From Caballeronia zhejiangensis (lineage in GTDB: Bacteria; Pseudomonadota; Gammaproteobacteria; Burkholderiales; Burkholderiaceae), in the NCBI RefSeq assembly GCF_000698575.1, contig NZ_JFHD01000049.1:1-39172 (forward strand): DNA of 39,172 nucleotides. The letters are read 5' to 3'. Shown piece by piece: positions 1 through 7,576 of the stretch. Position 1 is the first letter of the stretch; each line of letters begins with the position of its first letter. Under the pieces are notes generated by a model, which did not search any database, was not told where the DNA came from, and saw only the letters and a program-made list of their open reading frames with translations. The translations under genes were made by a program, and so were the position numbers.

Positions 1-108
1 GCCTGTAAAGAGCTGACGGACAGCGGACTGGTCGCGGCCACGTGGGTCAACGGCGATTCGGTTTACTGCGAACGGGAAACGAGCGGCGAGCGCACCGAGC
101 GGGTCTAG
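1..108 (+). CDS. 3' end of an unidentified gene (partial)
   Basis: An open frame runs from the first base of the window to a TAG at 106-108 and encodes 35 residues. Third codon positions are mostly G or C, as in real genes of this window. The reading LTDSGLVAATWVNGDSVYCE looks like a recognition helix followed by a beta hairpin, as in winged-helix regulators. I cannot name the family from this much. The opposite strand is also open here, so the strand call rests on codon bias only. Confidence 0.45.
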   Translation, partial: ACKELTDSGLVAATWVNGDSVYCERETSGERTERV

Positions 109-161
109 CTGAAGCAACTTACTGTGCTTCCGTCATGGCTTGCGCGACCGGCCTCGACGGC

Positions 162-180
162 GATGATAATTCTCATTCGA
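162..180. promoter_or_regulatory. Possible Fur-like box
   Basis: The sequence GATGATAATTCTCATTCGA has about 12 of 19 matches to the classical Fur box by eye, with a good GATAAT/CTCATT core. It lies in the 180-bp gap between the partial gene and the end of benD, not upstream of any complete gene here. It may be chance. Confidence 0.2.
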
Positions 181-290
181 ACAAGTATCTGAAGAAAAAG
201 CCGTCGAGATGTAAGCATTGAACGCTTACAGGTCGATCGAATGGCTCCGACTCCGGGAATGAAAACGCTCCCGCTCGAGGCATGCATGGG

Positions 291-1043
291 TCAGCCCGTA
301 TCTCCACCGGCTACTGGCAACACGGTCCCGGTGATATAGCCTGCCTCGTCTGACGCGAGGAACAGAATCGGCGCGACCTGTTCGTCGATGCTGCCGTAGC
401 GCTTGAGAAAGGTCGATTCAGTGACCTGCTTCACCGCTTCGCCCATCCAGGCTTTTTCCTGTTCGCTGTCGCCGGCGGTATTGCGCGGGACACGTCGTGG
501 AGGCGCGTCCGTCCCGCCCGGCGCGGTGGCGACTACGCGGATGTTGTGCTCCGCGTATTCCATCGCCAGCGACTGCGTCATCGCATTGACACCGCCCTTC
601 GCCGCCGAATACGGCACACGTCGGATACCACGCGTGGCGTTCGAGGAGACGTTGACGATGGTTCCGCCTCCGCGCTTGATCAGGTGCGGCAGCACCGCAT
701 GGCACGCGTACAGCGTGGGCATCAGCGAACGGCGAATTTCTGCGTCGATCTGGGCAGGCTCGAACTCCGCGAAAGGACGCATGCGAATTGCGCCACCGAC
801 ACCGTTGATCAGAATGTCGATGCCACCGAACGTCCGCACCGCAAATTCCATCGCCGATCTCGCGCCCTCGTACGTTTCGAGGTCGGCGACGAATCCTGCC
901 GTGTCTGCGCCTTTCGCTTCGGCGGCAACTTCGGAAACGAAGTCTGCGCGATCGACGAACAGCACCTTGCCACCTTCGGCGGCCGCACGCAGCGCCGCGC
1001 CGGTCACGACGATGAACTTGTCGGCAAATCGTTGCGTGTTCAT
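291..1043 (-). CDS. benD: Benzoate cis-diol dehydrogenase BenD, cofactor loop deleted
   Basis: This is an SDR-family 1,6-dihydroxycyclohexa-2,4-diene-1-carboxylate dehydrogenase, which makes catechol from the benzoate cis-diol with NAD+. The catalytic residues are visible: Ser133 or Ser134, Tyr145 and Lys149 (YSAAK). The N-terminal NAD-binding motif is not. SDRs carry TGxxxGxG there, but this protein reads IVVTGAALRAAAEGGK, so about eight codons holding the glycine-rich turn are missing in frame. The usual NNxG motif also reads INGVGG (residues 79-84). The rest looks like a well-conserved BenD. The start ATG overlaps the benC stop as ATGA, so it is translationally coupled and last in catA-benABCD. 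The enzyme is probably weak or dead. This 250-aa reading is intact as an ORF, so a normal annotation would miss the defect. Confidence 0.9.
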   Translation of the reverse strand: MNTQRFADKFIVVTGAALRAAAEGGKVLFVDRADFVSEVAAEAKGADTAGFVADLETYEGARSAMEFAVRTFGGIDILINGVGGAIRMRPFAEFEPAQIDAEIRRSLMPTLYACHAVLPHLIKRGGGTIVNVSSNATRGIRRVPYSAAKGGVNAMTQSLAMEYAEHNIRVVATAPGGTDAPPRRVPRNTAGDSEQEKAWMGEAVKQVTESTFLKRYGSIDEQVAPILFLASDEAGYITGTVLPVAGGDTG

Positions 1044-2062
1044 GCGGTCCTCGGTGCCGCGTTGGGTGTGAACTTCTCATAGTGGAAGCTGTTGGGCTTC
1101 ACGCCGGTGTCGTCGAAGTGTTTGCGCACGGCATCGACCATCGGCGGCGGCCCGCACAGGTACACGTCGACGTCGCCGTCATTCAAGGCTTCGGCCGGCA
1201 TGTGCTGCGTCACCCAGCCTTTGTGTGGATGGTTCGAATCCGCATCGGCCACGACGGTGGTGTACGTGAAGTTCGGCAACTTCGCCACGTAGGCTTCGAT
1301 GGCATCGACCTGCACCAGGTCGAGGTCGCGTGTCACACCGTAAATCAGATGGACCTTTTGCTGCGAACCAGCGCGCGCTAGCACTTCGAGCATCGACAGG
1401 AACGGTGCCAGGCCCGTGCCGCCAGCAAGGAACAGCAGTGGTCGCTCCACGGCGCGCAGATAGAAACTTCCGAGCGGTCCGACTAGCTCCACCTTGGTGC
1501 CGGGCTGTGCGGAGTCGAGCCAGGTGCTCATCACGCCACCGGGAATCTTCTTGATCAGAAAGCTGATTTTCGATTCGCCCGGCGCTGATGAAAACGAATA
1601 CGAGCGGTATTGGCCACTTCCTGGAACATCGATGTTGATATACTGGCCTGGCAGGAACACGGGCGCAATCGAATCCACGTCCATGTCGAGCACGACCGCT
1701 GCATCGTTGTGCTGCTCGACCTTGGACACCGTCGCAGCGAACTTGCTCTGCTCAGTCTTGCAAACAGCGGAAGATGCCGGCACGGCGATAACGCAGTCGC
1801 TTGTCGGCACCATCTGACAGGTGAGGACGAGGCCGCTATCTTTCTCATCTTCGCTCAGCGCGTCTTCGATGTACTCGTCGCCGAGGTCATAGCTGCCGCT
1901 CTCGGCCCGGCACTTGCAGGTGCCGCAGACGCCATCGGAGCAATCCATCGGCAGATTGATCTTCGCGCGGAAGGCGGCATCGAGCACCTTCTGACCCGGC
2001 TTGCATTCGACGAAGCGCGTCACGCCGTCCTCGAAGTTCAATGCAATGTTGTAGCTGGACAC
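1040..2062 (-). CDS. benC: Benzoate 1,2-dioxygenase electron transfer component BenC
   Basis: This 340-aa reductase passes electrons from NADH through FAD and a plant-type 2Fe-2S cluster to the BenAB oxygenase. The ferredoxin domain comes first, with cluster cysteines Cys41, Cys46, Cys49 and Cys82. It is followed by the FAD motif RSYSFSS, the NAD-binding GGTGLAP, and the C-terminal CGPPPM. All key motifs are intact. The gene sits between benB (36 bp away) and benD (ATGA overlap), as expected for a ben operon. The start ATG at 2062 has a GGAGAC ribosome site just upstream. Confidence 0.95.
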   Translation of the reverse strand: MSSYNIALNFEDGVTRFVECKPGQKVLDAAFRAKINLPMDCSDGVCGTCKCRAESGSYDLGDEYIEDALSEDEKDSGLVLTCQMVPTSDCVIAVPASSAVCKTEQSKFAATVSKVEQHNDAAVVLDMDVDSIAPVFLPGQYINIDVPGSGQYRSYSFSSAPGESKISFLIKKIPGGVMSTWLDSAQPGTKVELVGPLGSFYLRAVERPLLFLAGGTGLAPFLSMLEVLARAGSQQKVHLIYGVTRDLDLVQVDAIEAYVAKLPNFTYTTVVADADSNHPHKGWVTQHMPAEALNDGDVDVYLCGPPPMVDAVRKHFDDTGVKPNSFHYEKFTPNAAPRTA

Positions 2063-2098
2063 GTTGTCTCCTACTTACAATTCCCCCGGCATTCGACG

Positions 2099-2587
2099 TC
2101 ACACGTGGTAGACGTCTAGCACCTGGCGGATGTAGTCGTTCTTCAGCACGATTCTCTTACTGGCAATCAACAAGCTGTCATCGACCTTTCGCAAGGTAAC
2201 GAACATCGTTCCAAAAAATTGATCAGTCATCTTGTAGCGGTGGCTGAGCGTGTTGAAGTTGTACCGCACGTCCACTTCATCATCGCGTTGCGCCAGCACT
2301 TCCACGTTGGTCACGTTGTGGCTGGTACGCGGCTCAGGCATCGAAGCGCCGCTGCGTTCGGTCTTGATGCGAAACACACGGTCTTCCAGGCCGCCACGGT
2401 CCGGGTAGTACATCAGCGAGATCTGGCTCTCGTGGTCGTCGGTGAGCTGGTCGTCGTCGTCCCACGCCGGCATCCAGTAGGTCACGTTCTCGGCATAGCA
2501 GGCGAGCCACTCGTCCCACTGGCGGTCATCGAGCAGACGCGCCTCGCGGTACAGCACCGTGCAGATTTGCTGGTAGTCGAAGCTCAT
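2099..2587 (-). CDS. benB: Benzoate 1,2-dioxygenase small subunit BenB
   Basis: This 162-aa beta subunit of the ring-hydroxylating dioxygenase has the NTF2-like fold of the family. It forms the alpha3beta3 oxygenase with BenA and adds both atoms of O2 to benzoate. I chose the ATG at 2587, protein start MSFDYQQIC, because it overlaps the benA stop as ATGA and gives the family length. A longer upstream reading to 2656 would lie inside benA. Residues such as YWMPAWDDD and the C-terminal KNDYIRQVLDVYHV are typical of BenB/XylY. No defect is seen. Confidence 0.94.
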   Translation of the reverse strand: MSFDYQQICTVLYREARLLDDRQWDEWLACYAENVTYWMPAWDDDDQLTDDHESQISLMYYPDRGGLEDRVFRIKTERSGASMPEPRTSHNVTNVEVLAQRDDEVDVRYNFNTLSHRYKMTDQFFGTMFVTLRKVDDSLLIASKRIVLKNDYIRQVLDVYHV

Positions 2588-3942
2588 GCCAGTGCCTCCG
2601 CTTGTTCCTTCTTCAGCGCGTCGCGCATCACATGCACCCAGTATTCGTGCTGACATACGAAAAGGCCTTCGTCTTCGCTGCGCTCGCCCGAGATGAGCGG
2701 CTTGAGGCCCATGTTCTTCGCGTTTCCGTCCGGCCCTTCGACCCAGAGCGGCGCGCCGCGCGAAAGGTCATTCCACAACGCAGTGGTGCCGGCATAGCCA
2801 ACCTGGCAGGCACGAAACTCTTCGAGGTCATCCGCGGTACCCATACCCGAGACGTTGAAGAAATCCTCGTACTGGCGGATACGCGTAGCGCGGTCCGTGG
2901 CGTTCTCGCCCTTCGGCGCAAAGCAGAAGATCGAGACTTCGGTCTTGTCGACGCTAAGCGGACGTACCACGCGAATCTGCGTGCTGAACTGGTCCATCAA
3001 AAACACGTTCGGATACAGGCACAGGTTCCGCGTCTGGTTGACGATGAAATCCCCCTTGACTTCGCCGACGCGCGCCTTGATTTCATCGCGGTATTGATAG
3101 ACCGGTCGCACTTCCGGGTTCATCGTCTTGGTCCACAGGAGAATGTGGCCGTGGTCGAACCCGTACACGCCCGCTACCGACTTGCTCCAGCTATTCGCAT
3201 CGACCGCCTTGGTGCCGTCGACCTTGCGACGGTCCATCGTCGCGGCGTAGTTCCAGTGCACGGTGCTGACGTGGTAGCCGTCGCAGCCGTTTTCCATCTG
3301 CATCTTCCAGTTGCCATCGTAGATGTACGAGGAATTGCCACGCAGCACTTCCAGGCCCTCGGGCGCCTGATCGACGATCTGATCGATGATGACCCTGGTC
3401 TCGCCGAGGTGGTCTTCGAGCGGTACAGCATCCTCGTTGAGGCTGCCGAAGAGGAAGCCGCGATAGCTTTGAAAGCGCGGGACTTTTCTCAGGTCATGCG
3501 AACCGTGCGTATTGAATTGCACCGGATATTCGGTGGTTTTCACATCCTTCACTTTCAGCAGCTTGCCGGTGTTGGAGAAGCTCCAGCCATGGAACGGACA
3601 AGTGAAGCTGCCTTTGTTGCCATGTTTCTTCCGGCACAGCATCGCACCCTTGTGAGCGCATGCGTTTATAACCGCATGCAGTTCGCCAGTCTTGTCGCGA
3701 GTAACGACGATGGGCTGACGGCCGATCCACGTGGTGTAGTAATCGTTGTTGTTCGGTATCTGGCTTTCATGCGCCAGATACACCCAGTTGCTTTCGAAGA
3801 TGTGCTTCATCTCCAGTTCGAACAGGTCGGCATTCGTGAAGATGTCGCGGCGGCAGCGGAAGACGCCGGCTTCCTTGTCATCCCGCACGGCGGTATGCAG
3901 CAGTTCTTCGAGTTGCCTGGCTTTGTCGGTGATGACGGACAT
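2584..3942 (-). CDS. benA: Benzoate 1,2-dioxygenase large subunit BenA
   Basis: This 452-aa alpha subunit is the catalytic part of benzoate dioxygenase. The Rieske motif reads CAHKGAMLC then CPFHGW, giving the Cys-His and Cys-His ligand pairs. The mononuclear iron site is present as DGYHVSTVHWNY with its two His ligands. The start ATG at 3942 follows a GGGGAGAG ribosome site. An open frame continues about 590 bp upstream into catA, but that is out of frame with catA and is not coding. It ends in a 4-bp overlap with benB. Both iron sites look functional. Confidence 0.96.
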   Translation of the reverse strand: MSVITDKARQLEELLHTAVRDDKEAGVFRCRRDIFTNADLFELEMKHIFESNWVYLAHESQIPNNNDYYTTWIGRQPIVVTRDKTGELHAVINACAHKGAMLCRKKHGNKGSFTCPFHGWSFSNTGKLLKVKDVKTTEYPVQFNTHGSHDLRKVPRFQSYRGFLFGSLNEDAVPLEDHLGETRVIIDQIVDQAPEGLEVLRGNSSYIYDGNWKMQMENGCDGYHVSTVHWNYAATMDRRKVDGTKAVDANSWSKSVAGVYGFDHGHILLWTKTMNPEVRPVYQYRDEIKARVGEVKGDFIVNQTRNLCLYPNVFLMDQFSTQIRVVRPLSVDKTEVSIFCFAPKGENATDRATRIRQYEDFFNVSGMGTADDLEEFRACQVGYAGTTALWNDLSRGAPLWVEGPDGNAKNMGLKPLISGERSEDEGLFVCQHEYWVHVMRDALKKEQAEALA

Positions 3943-4055
3943 GTGTGCTCTCCCCATGCGTGCTCCAGACGATGGAGCGCTTGCACTAGTATCAAATGAT
4001 CTTGCGAAGAATTGAGCGGCGGCCGGGTTATCGCTTGGCCGCCGCGTCGAGCGAT

Positions 4056-4991
4056 TTACGTCGGGGCTGACGCACGCAGGCGATTGACGAGCTGGTTGTC
4101 CTTGCCCTGAACCAGCGGAGTCAACTCGAAGTTGAACTCGATGTCCTTGTACGGGTCGGCCTTCATGCCGAGCGCCGTGCCGCCGTTCTTTTCGACCACG
4201 TGCGGAATCAGGTCTTCGCGGGTGGCGTACGCGAAGTCGTCCCAGATCAGCGGATCGCCTTCGATGTTGATCTGCGTCGTCAGCTTGCGGTACTTGTCGG
4301 TGATCACGAAGAAGTGCACGTGCGCCGGACGGTTGCCGTGGCGGGCGAGCACGTTCAGCAGTTGCTGCGTCGCGCCGTGCGGCGGGCAGCCGTAACCCAC
4401 CGGCATGAGCGTGCGGAATTCGTACTTGCCGTCGGCCCCCGTCTTGACCGCACCGCGCAGATTGAACTCGCTTTGCGCGCCGGTCGGGTCGAAGTGCGAA
4501 TAGAAGCCCTTCGAGTTGGCGTGCCAGCATTCGACGACTGCATCGGCGACGGGCTTGCCGTCGGGGCCGGTCACTGTGCCGTGAATCACCAGCGGGCCGG
4601 AATGCGCATCGGGGTCGAGGTCGATCTTCGATACGCCTTCGCGCACCGGCGCACCGGCGACATACAGCGGACCTTCGATCGTGCGCGGCGTGCTGCCGTT
4701 GATGTCGGCTTCGCGGTCGGCGGCGTCCATGCGGATGTCCAGATACTTCTCCAGCCCAAGGCCGGCAGCGAGCAACGCGGCTTCGCCGTCCTGGCCGAGC
4801 TTGTTGAAATAGTGGACGCCGGCCCAGATTTCATCGGGCGTCATGTCGAGTTCGTCGATGGCCTTGAACAGATCGCCCAGGAGACGCTGGACAATCTGCT
4901 TGGCGCGAGGATTGCCGTCCTGGCTACCCAGATTGGCGGCGGCCTTCAGCAGGTCCTGCACTTCCTTCGTATCGAACACTTTCACGCTCAT
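4056..4991 (-). CDS. catA: Catechol 1,2-dioxygenase CatA
   Basis: This 311-aa intradiol dioxygenase opens catechol to cis,cis-muconate with a non-heme Fe(III). The four iron ligands fall at Tyr164, Tyr200, His224 and His226, the numbering known from characterised CatA enzymes, and the N-terminal helical linker domain is complete. It is the first gene of catA-benABCD, 113 bp before benA. An AGGAG ribosome site precedes the ATG at 4991. No catB or catC is in the window, so muconate must be handled by genes elsewhere. Confidence 0.96.
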   Translation of the reverse strand: MSVKVFDTKEVQDLLKAAANLGSQDGNPRAKQIVQRLLGDLFKAIDELDMTPDEIWAGVHYFNKLGQDGEAALLAAGLGLEKYLDIRMDAADREADINGSTPRTIEGPLYVAGAPVREGVSKIDLDPDAHSGPLVIHGTVTGPDGKPVADAVVECWHANSKGFYSHFDPTGAQSEFNLRGAVKTGADGKYEFRTLMPVGYGCPPHGATQQLLNVLARHGNRPAHVHFFVITDKYRKLTTQINIEGDPLIWDDFAYATREDLIPHVVEKNGGTALGMKADPYKDIEFNFELTPLVQGKDNQLVNRLRASAPT

Positions 4992-5160
4992 GACGTCTGC
5001 TCCTATTTCCGGGGGTAAAGCCTTGATTCGACCCCGAACCTGATATGTTTAGTAGGTCTAATCTGGTGCTGAAACTGGAGGTGTGAATGAAGAATACTGG
5101 ACGCCCGAAAGACCCGTCCAACACTGATTTAGTATCGGGCCATATCCAGGAGGTATTGAG
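4992..5160. promoter_or_regulatory. catA / lysR divergent intergenic region
   Basis: This 169-bp gap separates catA (minus) from the broken LysR gene (plus) and must hold the catA-ben promoter. On the minus strand TTTCAG, 17 bp, then TAAACA (about 5054-5082) is a weak promoter-like pair, as expected for an activator-dependent promoter. I could not find a clean ATAC-N7-GTAT BenM/CatM-type site. Confidence 0.4.
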
Positions 5161-5331
5161 ATGGAGCCGCGGCATCTTCGCTATTTTGTCGTTATAGCCG
5201 AGGAACGCAATTTCACGCGGGCAGCCCAGCGAATGCACATTGCCCAGCCTCCTCTTAGCCGTCAGCTATAGCAACTGGAAGGGACCCTTGGAGTAAAGTG
5301 CTGCAAAATCCGGTGGGGTGCGCTTGAATAA
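5161..5331 (+). pseudogene. BenM/CatR-like LysR regulator remnant
   Basis: The ATG at 5161 has a good AGGAGG ribosome site. It starts a textbook LysR helix-turn-helix (MEPRHLRYFVVIAEERNF, then TRAAQRMHIAQPPLSRQL), closest to the BenM/CatM/CatR group that activates ben-cat genes. Codon 37 is TAG (5269-5271) where the family has Gln, consistent with a single CAG-to-TAG change. The frame then continues QLEGTLGV, diverges, and ends at 5331. The effector-binding domain is absent. This is the divergent regulator position of the cat-ben operon, so local control is probably lost. Confidence 0.88.
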
Positions 5332-5893
5332 ATGAATAAAGGCAGCCCATCTTATTGACCGAAGCGAGCGCTAGTCCCCGCGACGCGAGGACGATCACAT
5401 GTTGCCGGCGGTAGTATTGATGAAGCATGGGCGGCCATCGCCCGCGTACAGGCGAGTTGTCTTATGCCCCTTACCATAGGTCGCAGGTCGGTAGCGTCTC
5501 AAATGACCGATCCAGCATTCAGTATGCCGATGCCTAGGACGCATAACACCGCCGTCGCAGTAATCGCAATACGCGCGCCAAGCCAACAAGAGTTGATCTC
5601 CTCAAGCCGGACAAGAATGGCTACGCGGCATTGATCTTCTGCGACGGACGTAGAATCGTCGGGTCCGACGCCTCGAGACGCGGGCAAAACGATCGAATGT
5701 AAACGATCTAGCATAACCACCCCTTGTTGAAGTCGACGCGAAGGAATCACCGGCCTATTTCGGGTATAGACGTTATTGCTCTTATCGCAGAGTCCATGCG
5801 AGAGATGGACGAACCGCTGAGCGTCTGCTCGCCTTCGGTGAGGCTACTAAGAGCCGCACCAACCGTAAACATGGCAAGAGTACCGTCCGCCGC
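5332..5893. other. Non-coding stretch after the LysR remnant
   Basis: About 560 bp with lower GC than its neighbours and only short open frames with no recognisable product. A 64-codon minus-strand frame (5395-5589) has a cysteine-rich start but no ribosome site or family resemblance. Probably degraded sequence where the rest of the regulator and a following gene once lay. Confidence 0.4.
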
Positions 5894-6142
5894 TCAGGCC
5901 GCGAATCGGTAAGGACGCATCGCCGGTGTGTTCGCCATTGGCGGGAAAACGTTCCAGGAACCGTCATCGTGCCGGAAGAAAACTATAGTTAAGCGTCCCT
6001 GCGGCCGCGCCACGCCGACGCGCACAAAGCGCCTCCGATCGGATGGAGTGCGACTGAACTCCATCACGTGCACCGGCACCGCGGCAGCAAGTCCGAACCA
6101 CTTGCCGACCAGCAAACGCAATGACTTCTCACCGGAGTTCAT
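5894..6142 (-). CDS. Small conserved-looking hypothetical protein, 82 aa
   Basis: The ATG at 6142 is preceded by AGGAGATTGAG, a good ribosome site. Codon use has high GC at third positions. The protein contains FFRHDDGSWNVFPP and a stretch of basic residues (DRRRFVRVGVARPQG). I recall similar short proteins in Burkholderia genomes but no function. No signal peptide or membrane segment is seen. A perfect palindrome lies about 90 bp upstream and probably controls it. Confidence 0.6.
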   Translation of the reverse strand: MNSGEKSLRLLVGKWFGLAAAVPVHVMEFSRTPSDRRRFVRVGVARPQGRLTIVFFRHDDGSWNVFPPMANTPAMRPYRFAA

Positions 6143-6232
6143 CTCAATCTCCTATCACCGGGCTACGCCACCGTCCTGCCACTGAAAGAATGACCGGACG
6201 CTTCTGCGTTTCGCCCTGTAACCATGCTCCAA

Positions 6233-6254
6233 TTATAGGTTGTACAACCTATAA
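6233..6254. promoter_or_regulatory. Perfect 22-bp palindrome, probable operator
   Basis: The half-site TTATAGGTTGT is followed directly by its exact reverse complement, so the site is an uninterrupted 22-bp palindrome. The TTGTACAA core resembles operators of GntR-family regulators. It lies between the 82-aa gene (minus) and the TetR gene (plus), 91 bp before the former start and 294 bp before the latter. Confidence 0.6.
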
Positions 6255-6547
6255 ATCAACCGTTACGTGGATGTTGAGGGTAAACGATAGATTTAGGAGC
6301 TTCCGACGGGATGCGCGCTGGCGGTGGACTTGACGGCCGGCCTAGCCATCACCCAGAGCTAAACCAATACTTTTTTTCGGTTCTTCAACCTATTAAGATG
6401 CAATGTGAGGAACATTTGTGTCTGGTGGAACGACAGGCGATGCGGGTCGAGACCTACAGCGCGCACTTTTTCTCGTCCCGCCGACAAGGTTCATTACCGG
6501 GTGGGAAATTGAGCCAGTAGCGAGACAATGTCCAAGATGGAGTAAAG

Positions 6548-7201
6548 ATGAAGAAATTGACGCTCACTTCGGCGGCGATGCTTGAACAATCGATCGTCGA
6601 CCCCGTGAAACGGCGCGGCAACCGGCAGAGCCGGGTGCCCGAAATCATCGACGTCTCGATCAATGTGCTAATCGCGGCAGGTTACGCCGGGTACACCATC
6701 AACCGCGTTGCCAATGATGCGGGCATTCGCCTGAGCACGTTACAGCACTATTTTCCGAGCCGCGAAGCACTGTTGCGCGCCACGATCGAAGAAATCTCCA
6801 GGCGGTATCTCGAGCGCTTCCGACACTTCGCGGAAAACAAAACCCACTCCCCGCAAGCTCGGCTCGAAACAATCGTCGACGATGCTTTCGTGGAACTCAT
6901 TAAACCAGGTCTCCCCGCTTCTATCTTCGAAAGTTGGGGCTTGGCGTTGCACGAACCATTCGCGCGGGACGTCGTCGTGGAGATGCAAAAACAGTTCACG
7001 CGGCTGTTTGCAGAGCTTGTCGGCGAGATCAATCCACAGTTATCGAGTGCCGAACGCGAGTTGCGCGGCGCACTAATCATGTCGAGCCTGGAAGGCTTGG
7101 TCGTCTTCCTTCGGTGGAGTAACGACAGCGCTTCAAAATTGAAGACATACCGCAATGCTGTCAAGGTCGTATGGAGCGGACTCAGTAGGGCTGACGACTG
7201 A
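6548..7201 (+). CDS. TetR/AcrR family transcriptional regulator
   Basis: This 217-aa protein has an N-terminal TetR helix-turn-helix (GYTINRVANDAGIRLSTLQ followed by HYFPSREALL, about residues 46-76) and an all-helical C-terminal ligand domain. GGAG lies 5 bp before the ATG at 6548. The first 25 residues are an extension before the HTH. The gene points away from ETF-QO and the porin, which end toward it. Its ligand is unknown; local control of the 82-aa gene or of itself is possible. Confidence 0.88.
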   Translation: MKKLTLTSAAMLEQSIVDPVKRRGNRQSRVPEIIDVSINVLIAAGYAGYTINRVANDAGIRLSTLQHYFPSREALLRATIEEISRRYLERFRHFAENKTHSPQARLETIVDDAFVELIKPGLPASIFESWGLALHEPFARDVVVEMQKQFTRLFAELVGEINPQLSSAERELRGALIMSSLEGLVVFLRWSNDSASKLKTYRNAVKVVWSGLSRADD

Positions 7202-7576
7202 CCATATGCCACTCGCTCGGCTCAAAGGAGGTGCAAACAAATAACGATATTCTGAGACTCATTGAGTTGTGCTCATGCGCTTGAGCTCGATAGCTTTGAT
7301 TCGGCTTCGCTTGGTACTTTAAGGCGTTGCAGCATGACCGCGACCTCCCTTCGCAACCAGCAATTGCCGCGTTCCAGATCTTCGTGATCGGTACGATGGT
7401 AGCGCCGGTAGCAAAGTATCGCCCCGAGCTTCAAATTGGTCGCGCTCCGTTTCCCTGTTCCCCTGCCAGTTGCCACGTCGGTCGGCTACCCTTATGTGCA
7501 GTCCGACGGTTGACGATGTCGGGGAAACCTTCTGGCCCGGTCGGCTCTTCGCGCCAACTGAGAAATGAAATCCCCT
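7202..7576. other. Intergenic region between TetR and ETF-QO
   Basis: A 375-bp gap between convergent genes. A perfect ribosome-site sequence AAAGGAGGT occurs at 7224-7232 but no start codon at a usable distance opens a frame of any length. I see no gene here. Confidence 0.4.

Noticed and set aside
2602..3999. Long plus-strand open frame opposite benA
   Set aside because: It mirrors the coding strand of benA, which has complete iron sites and a good start. Long antisense frames are common in GC-rich genes.
3943..4530. Upstream extension of benA into catA
   Set aside because: It is out of frame with catA, which has all its metal ligands, and the benA family starts at MSVITDK with a good ribosome site.
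5395..5589. 64-codon minus-strand frame with a Cys-rich start
   Set aside because: No ribosome site, no family resemblance, and lower GC than real genes here.
7224..7232. AAAGGAGGT ribosome-site sequence
   Set aside because: No start codon at a usable distance opens a frame; probably chance or a lost gene start.
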